Source of the DNA: Flavobacterium alvei
GTDB lineage: Bacteria; Bacteroidota; Bacteroidia; Flavobacteriales; Flavobacteriaceae
Reading direction: 5' to 3'
DNA: 64,000 bases
NCBI RefSeq assembly: GCF_002920895.1
Contig: NZ_PQVG01000009.1
Coordinates: 1 to 64,000 of the forward strand
Shown here one piece after another: positions 61,576 to 64,000 of this stretch (position 1 is the stretch's first letter; every line of letters starts with the position of its first letter). The position numbers were made by a program, and so were the translations under genes. The notes under the pieces were generated by a model. The model did no database searches and was not told where the DNA came from. It saw only the letters and a program-made list of their open reading frames with translations.

Positions 61576-61621
61576 CAAACATATTTATTAGTAAAAAAGA
61601 TTCTATCCTGCACTATCCTGT
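61576..61621 (-). promoter_or_regulatory. Activator site and promoter P1 of susCD
   Basis: Minus strand: ACAGGA (61621-61616), N4, GCAGGA (61611-61606), then exactly 22 bp and TATGTTTG (61583-61576), a perfect TAnnTTTG box. Transcription would start near 61570 and give an unusually long leader of about 410 nt before susC, in which I see no ORF. Confidence 0.72.
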
Positions 61622-61981
61622 CAGAATCGATAATCAACGGATTAATTATCAGTAATTTAATCTTTTTTAAGGTTTTTTTATTGGAAATCCATTATTCAAG
61701 CAATTGAAAAACAGTTAGTTAATGTTGTGTTGCGAAATATTAATTAAATTAATAATAAAAAAATAATATTCATAATTTATTTAAATAATAAAAACATAAA
61801 GCATAATTTTTTTGAATAGTTGTATTCTAGGCTTTTGTAGTTGTTTGTGAGAAAAACTCAAATGAGAATTTTATATTTTAGATCTTTCATTTTGATTATG
61901 GCAACTTTTTTGATAAGAAAGTATTAACTGTTCTGAAATAAATCCAGCTAATAATTAGTTATTTAATTTTTATTTTAACAA

Positions 61982-62027
61982 ACAGGACGCAACAGGATAC
62001 TATTTTTATGAACTTCTTATATTTTTA
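61982..62027 (+). promoter_or_regulatory. Activator site and promoter of the 62163 gene
   Basis: ACAGGA (61982-61987), N4, ACAGGA (61992-61997), then exactly 22 bp and TATTTTTA (62020-62027), five of six fixed bases of TAnnTTTG. This gives a leader of about 130 nt to the ATG at 62163. Apart from this site and the two susC promoters, the 61158-62162 gap is AT-rich with no gene seen. Confidence 0.72.
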
Positions 62028-62162
62028 CTCGATTACAATCGTTCTAAGAAAAGTATCTAGTATTTCTATAAATGATACATTTAAGTATTAATTTAGATAT
62101 TGACTGAGATGGATTAATAGAAACACTTTATTACAACTAATCACAGAATACCATAAGACACA

Positions 62163-64000
62163 ATGAGACTAAAGAAAAACTACTCCTTATTTATTGTTGC
62201 ATTTTTATTTGCTTTAAGTGCATTTGCACAAGATACTGCGCCTTCGCCTTGGCCAAAATCATCTAATGTCAATCAGCCTTGGGCTCGTTGGTGGTGGATG
62301 GGTAGTGCCGTTGATAAACCCAATCTTAAAAGAAGCCTTGAGGATTTTCATAATGCTGGAATTGGCGGTGTCGAAATCACTCCTATATATGGAGTGAAAG
62401 GAGAAGAAAATAATTTTATTGATTACCTCTCTCCAAAATGGATGGAAATGTTGGATTATTCCGTTCAAGTAGCGGATAGTTTGCACATGCAAGTCGATAT
62501 GGTTTTAGGTACAGGTTGGCCTTATGGAGGATCTCACGTGACTTTGCCTTATGCTGCCACCAAGTTGATTGTAGAAAAATACCAACTTAAGAAAAACGAA
62601 ACCTTTGACAAAGCTATAGAAATTGACAAAGCCAAAGAAAAAATACCAGCGGACCTATTGTATGTAATGGCATACAGCAGTGATGGTAAGTGTGTAAACT
62701 TGACACAAGAACTAAAAGGAAATGTGCTTCAATGGAAAGCTAAAAAAACCGATTATACTATTTATGCGGTTTTTAGCGGAAAAACAGGTCAGCAAGTAAA
62801 AAGAGCTGCACCAGGAGGAAAAGGATATACCTTAGATCATTATTCAGAAGAAGCATTAAATGCTTATGTTGTGCCCTTCAATGAAGCTTTCAAAGGACGA
62901 GAAGGAAAAGTAAGAGCTATTTTTAATGATAGTTATGAAGTCTATGGAACTGATTTTACCCCACGTTTTTTCGAAGAATTTAAAACTAGAAGAGGGTATG
63001 ATTTAAAAGAAAAATTACCTCTTTTGCTCAGCGAAACCGATAATGCAATTGGCAACCGCATTAAAAGCGATTACCGACAAACTATTTCGGATTTACTTTT
63101 GAATAAGTTTGACAAACCTTGGACAACTTGGGCCAATTCGAAAAACTTCAAAACCAAACTTCAGGCCCACGGTTCGCCCGGAAATTTGATCGATTTGTAC
63201 GCTTCGGCGGATATTCCTGAATGCGAAACTTTTGGTTCCATGCCTTTTGATATTCCCGGTTTTAGACGTGAAAAAGAAGATATTCGCGAAGGCGATGCCG
63301 ATCCTGTAATGTTGAAATTTTCCTCGTCGGCAGCACATATTTCTGGAAAACTATTGGTTTCTTCTGAAACTTTTACTTGGTTGCGCGACCATTTCAAAAT
63401 CGCTTTGTCACAATGCAAACCCGAAGCCGAAGAATTGCTTCTCAACGGTATCAATCATATTTTTCTTCACGGTTCAACCTATTCGCCAGATCGAGCTAAA
63501 TGGCCAGGGTGGAAATTTTATGCTTCCGCCAATTTTAATAATACCGACCCCACTTGGGAAGATGCGCCTGCTTTGTTTTCGTATATTTCAAATTGTCAAT
63601 CGATGCTTCAGCAAGGCAAATCCGATAACGAAACTTTGGTCTATTGGCCTATTTTTGACACTTGGGATAAATACCAAAAAGGGACTTTGTTTTTTGAATT
63701 CAAAATACATTCCCTTTCACAATGGTTACACGACACCTCTTTTTATAACACAACAAAAAATTTGATGGACAAGGGATACGGAGTCGATTTTATCTCGGAT
63801 AATTTCATTGCTCAAGCTCAAGTCAAAGACGGAAAAATAGTTTTACCAGGCGGAACTTTCAAATCAATAGTTATTCCTGCTTGCGAAAAAATGCCATTGT
63901 CAACTTTGCAAAAATTAATCGATTTGCAAAAAGCAGGAGGAAAAATTATTTTTGAAGGACTTCCAAAATCGGTTCCGGGTTATTTTGAATTTGAAAATCA
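62163..64000 (+). CDS. GH106-type alpha-L-rhamnosidase (partial, cut by window end)
   Basis: 612 codons are visible from ATG 62163 with no stop. Signal peptide LKKNYSLFIVAFLFALSAFA|Q. The start of the barrel WARWWWMGSAVDKPNLKRSLEDF and GIGGVEITPIYGV, then MVLGTGWPYGGSHV and FNDSYEVYGTDF, and SSETFTWL match the GH106 family. It is distinct in sequence from the GH106 at 28872, so the two probably take different rhamnose linkages. It is divergent from susC, with its own activator site, and likely heads another operon to the right. Confidence 0.85.
   Translation, partial: MRLKKNYSLFIVAFLFALSAFAQDTAPSPWPKSSNVNQPWARWWWMGSAVDKPNLKRSLEDFHNAGIGGVEITPIYGVKGEENNFIDYLSPKWMEMLDYSVQVADSLHMQVDMVLGTGWPYGGSHVTLPYAATKLIVEKYQLKKNETFDKAIEIDKAKEKIPADLLYVMAYSSDGKCVNLTQELKGNVLQWKAKKTDYTIYAVFSGKTGQQVKRAAPGGKGYTLDHYSEEALNAYVVPFNEAFKGREGKVRAIFNDSYEVYGTDFTPRFFEEFKTRRGYDLKEKLPLLLSETDNAIGNRIKSDYRQTISDLLLNKFDKPWTTWANSKNFKTKLQAHGSPGNLIDLYASADIPECETFGSMPFDIPGFRREKEDIREGDADPVMLKFSSSAAHISGKLLVSSETFTWLRDHFKIALSQCKPEAEELLLNGINHIFLHGSTYSPDRAKWPGWKFYASANFNNTDPTWEDAPALFSYISNCQSMLQQGKSDNETLVYWPIFDTWDKYQKGTLFFEFKIHSLSQWLHDTSFYNTTKNLMDKGYGVDFISDNFIAQAQVKDGKIVLPGGTFKSIVIPACEKMPLSTLQKLIDLQKAGGKIIFEGLPKSVPGYFEFEN

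Noticed and set aside
62031..62044. CGATTACAATCG palindrome near the GH106 promoter as a third LacI-type site
   Set aside because: The half-sites are separated by two extra bases and do not share the AATCGATT centre of the other two sites.

Overview
The window comes from a Bacteroidota genome of the Flavobacterium type. The supporting signs are low GC, almost no Shine-Dalgarno sequences, TAnnTTTG-type -7 promoter boxes, a SprB/TSP3-repeat surface protein, type IX secretion (T9SS) C-terminal domains, and a SusC/SusD pair. No rRNA, CRISPR array, transposase or plasmid function was seen. There is one tRNA (Asp).

Layout. 1-3054: N-terminal part of a giant surface adhesin with six near-identical 189-bp repeats, cut by the window edge. 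3.6-13.7 kb: ordinary chromosomal genes (thioredoxin, DUF58 protein, tRNA-Asp, DUF456 and DUF4184 membrane proteins, a small lipoprotein, a GT2 glycosyltransferase plus flippase-like pair, a PL10 pectate lyase, a deoxyinosine glycosylase, MTA/SAH nucleosidase, pterin dehydratase). A small cassette-like stretch of two ORFans lies among inverted repeats at 12.69-13.72 kb. 13.9-64 kb: one very large pectin / rhamnogalacturonan-I utilization island.

The island has six apparent transcription units. (1) minus 19818-13883: DUF4450 protein and a six-hairpin glycosidase. (2) plus 20036-37127: CE12 esterase, GH2, double CE12, two PL9, GH106, GH42, GH115. (3) plus 37263-40109: PL4 rhamnogalacturonan lyase with a T9SS tail. 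(4) minus 55971-40723: SIAE-type esterase, rhamnose mutarotase, GH2, GH28, CBM9-like/PKD protein, DUF4861, GH105, PL22-like, GH43, GH28, sulfatase. (5) minus 61157-56111: susC-susD. (6) plus from 62163: a second GH106-type enzyme, cut by the right edge. Together they could deacetylate and cut the RG-I backbone (CE12, PL4, PL9, GH28), import oligosaccharides (SusCD), remove unsaturated galacturonate and rhamnose (GH105, PL22-like, GH106), trim galactan or arabinogalactan side chains (GH2, GH42, GH43, GH115), and prepare rhamnose for catabolism (RhaM).

The most interesting signal is regulatory. Upstream of all six units lies a 6-bp direct repeat with 10-bp period (ACAGGA-N4-ACAGGA, the distal half sometimes degenerate). 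In five of the six it stands exactly 22 bp upstream of a TAnnTTTG-like -7 box. This reads as one class-II activator site (HTCS/AraC-like, inferred) tying the whole island into one regulon. The activator gene is not in the window. A second signal, a LacI-type palindrome sharing an identical 12-bp core, sits at the PL10 promoter and at a second susC promoter, linking the distant PL10 gene to the island. Other leads are two in-frame heptanucleotide tandem repeats in the GT2 gene and the foldback/cassette structure near 13.2 kb.
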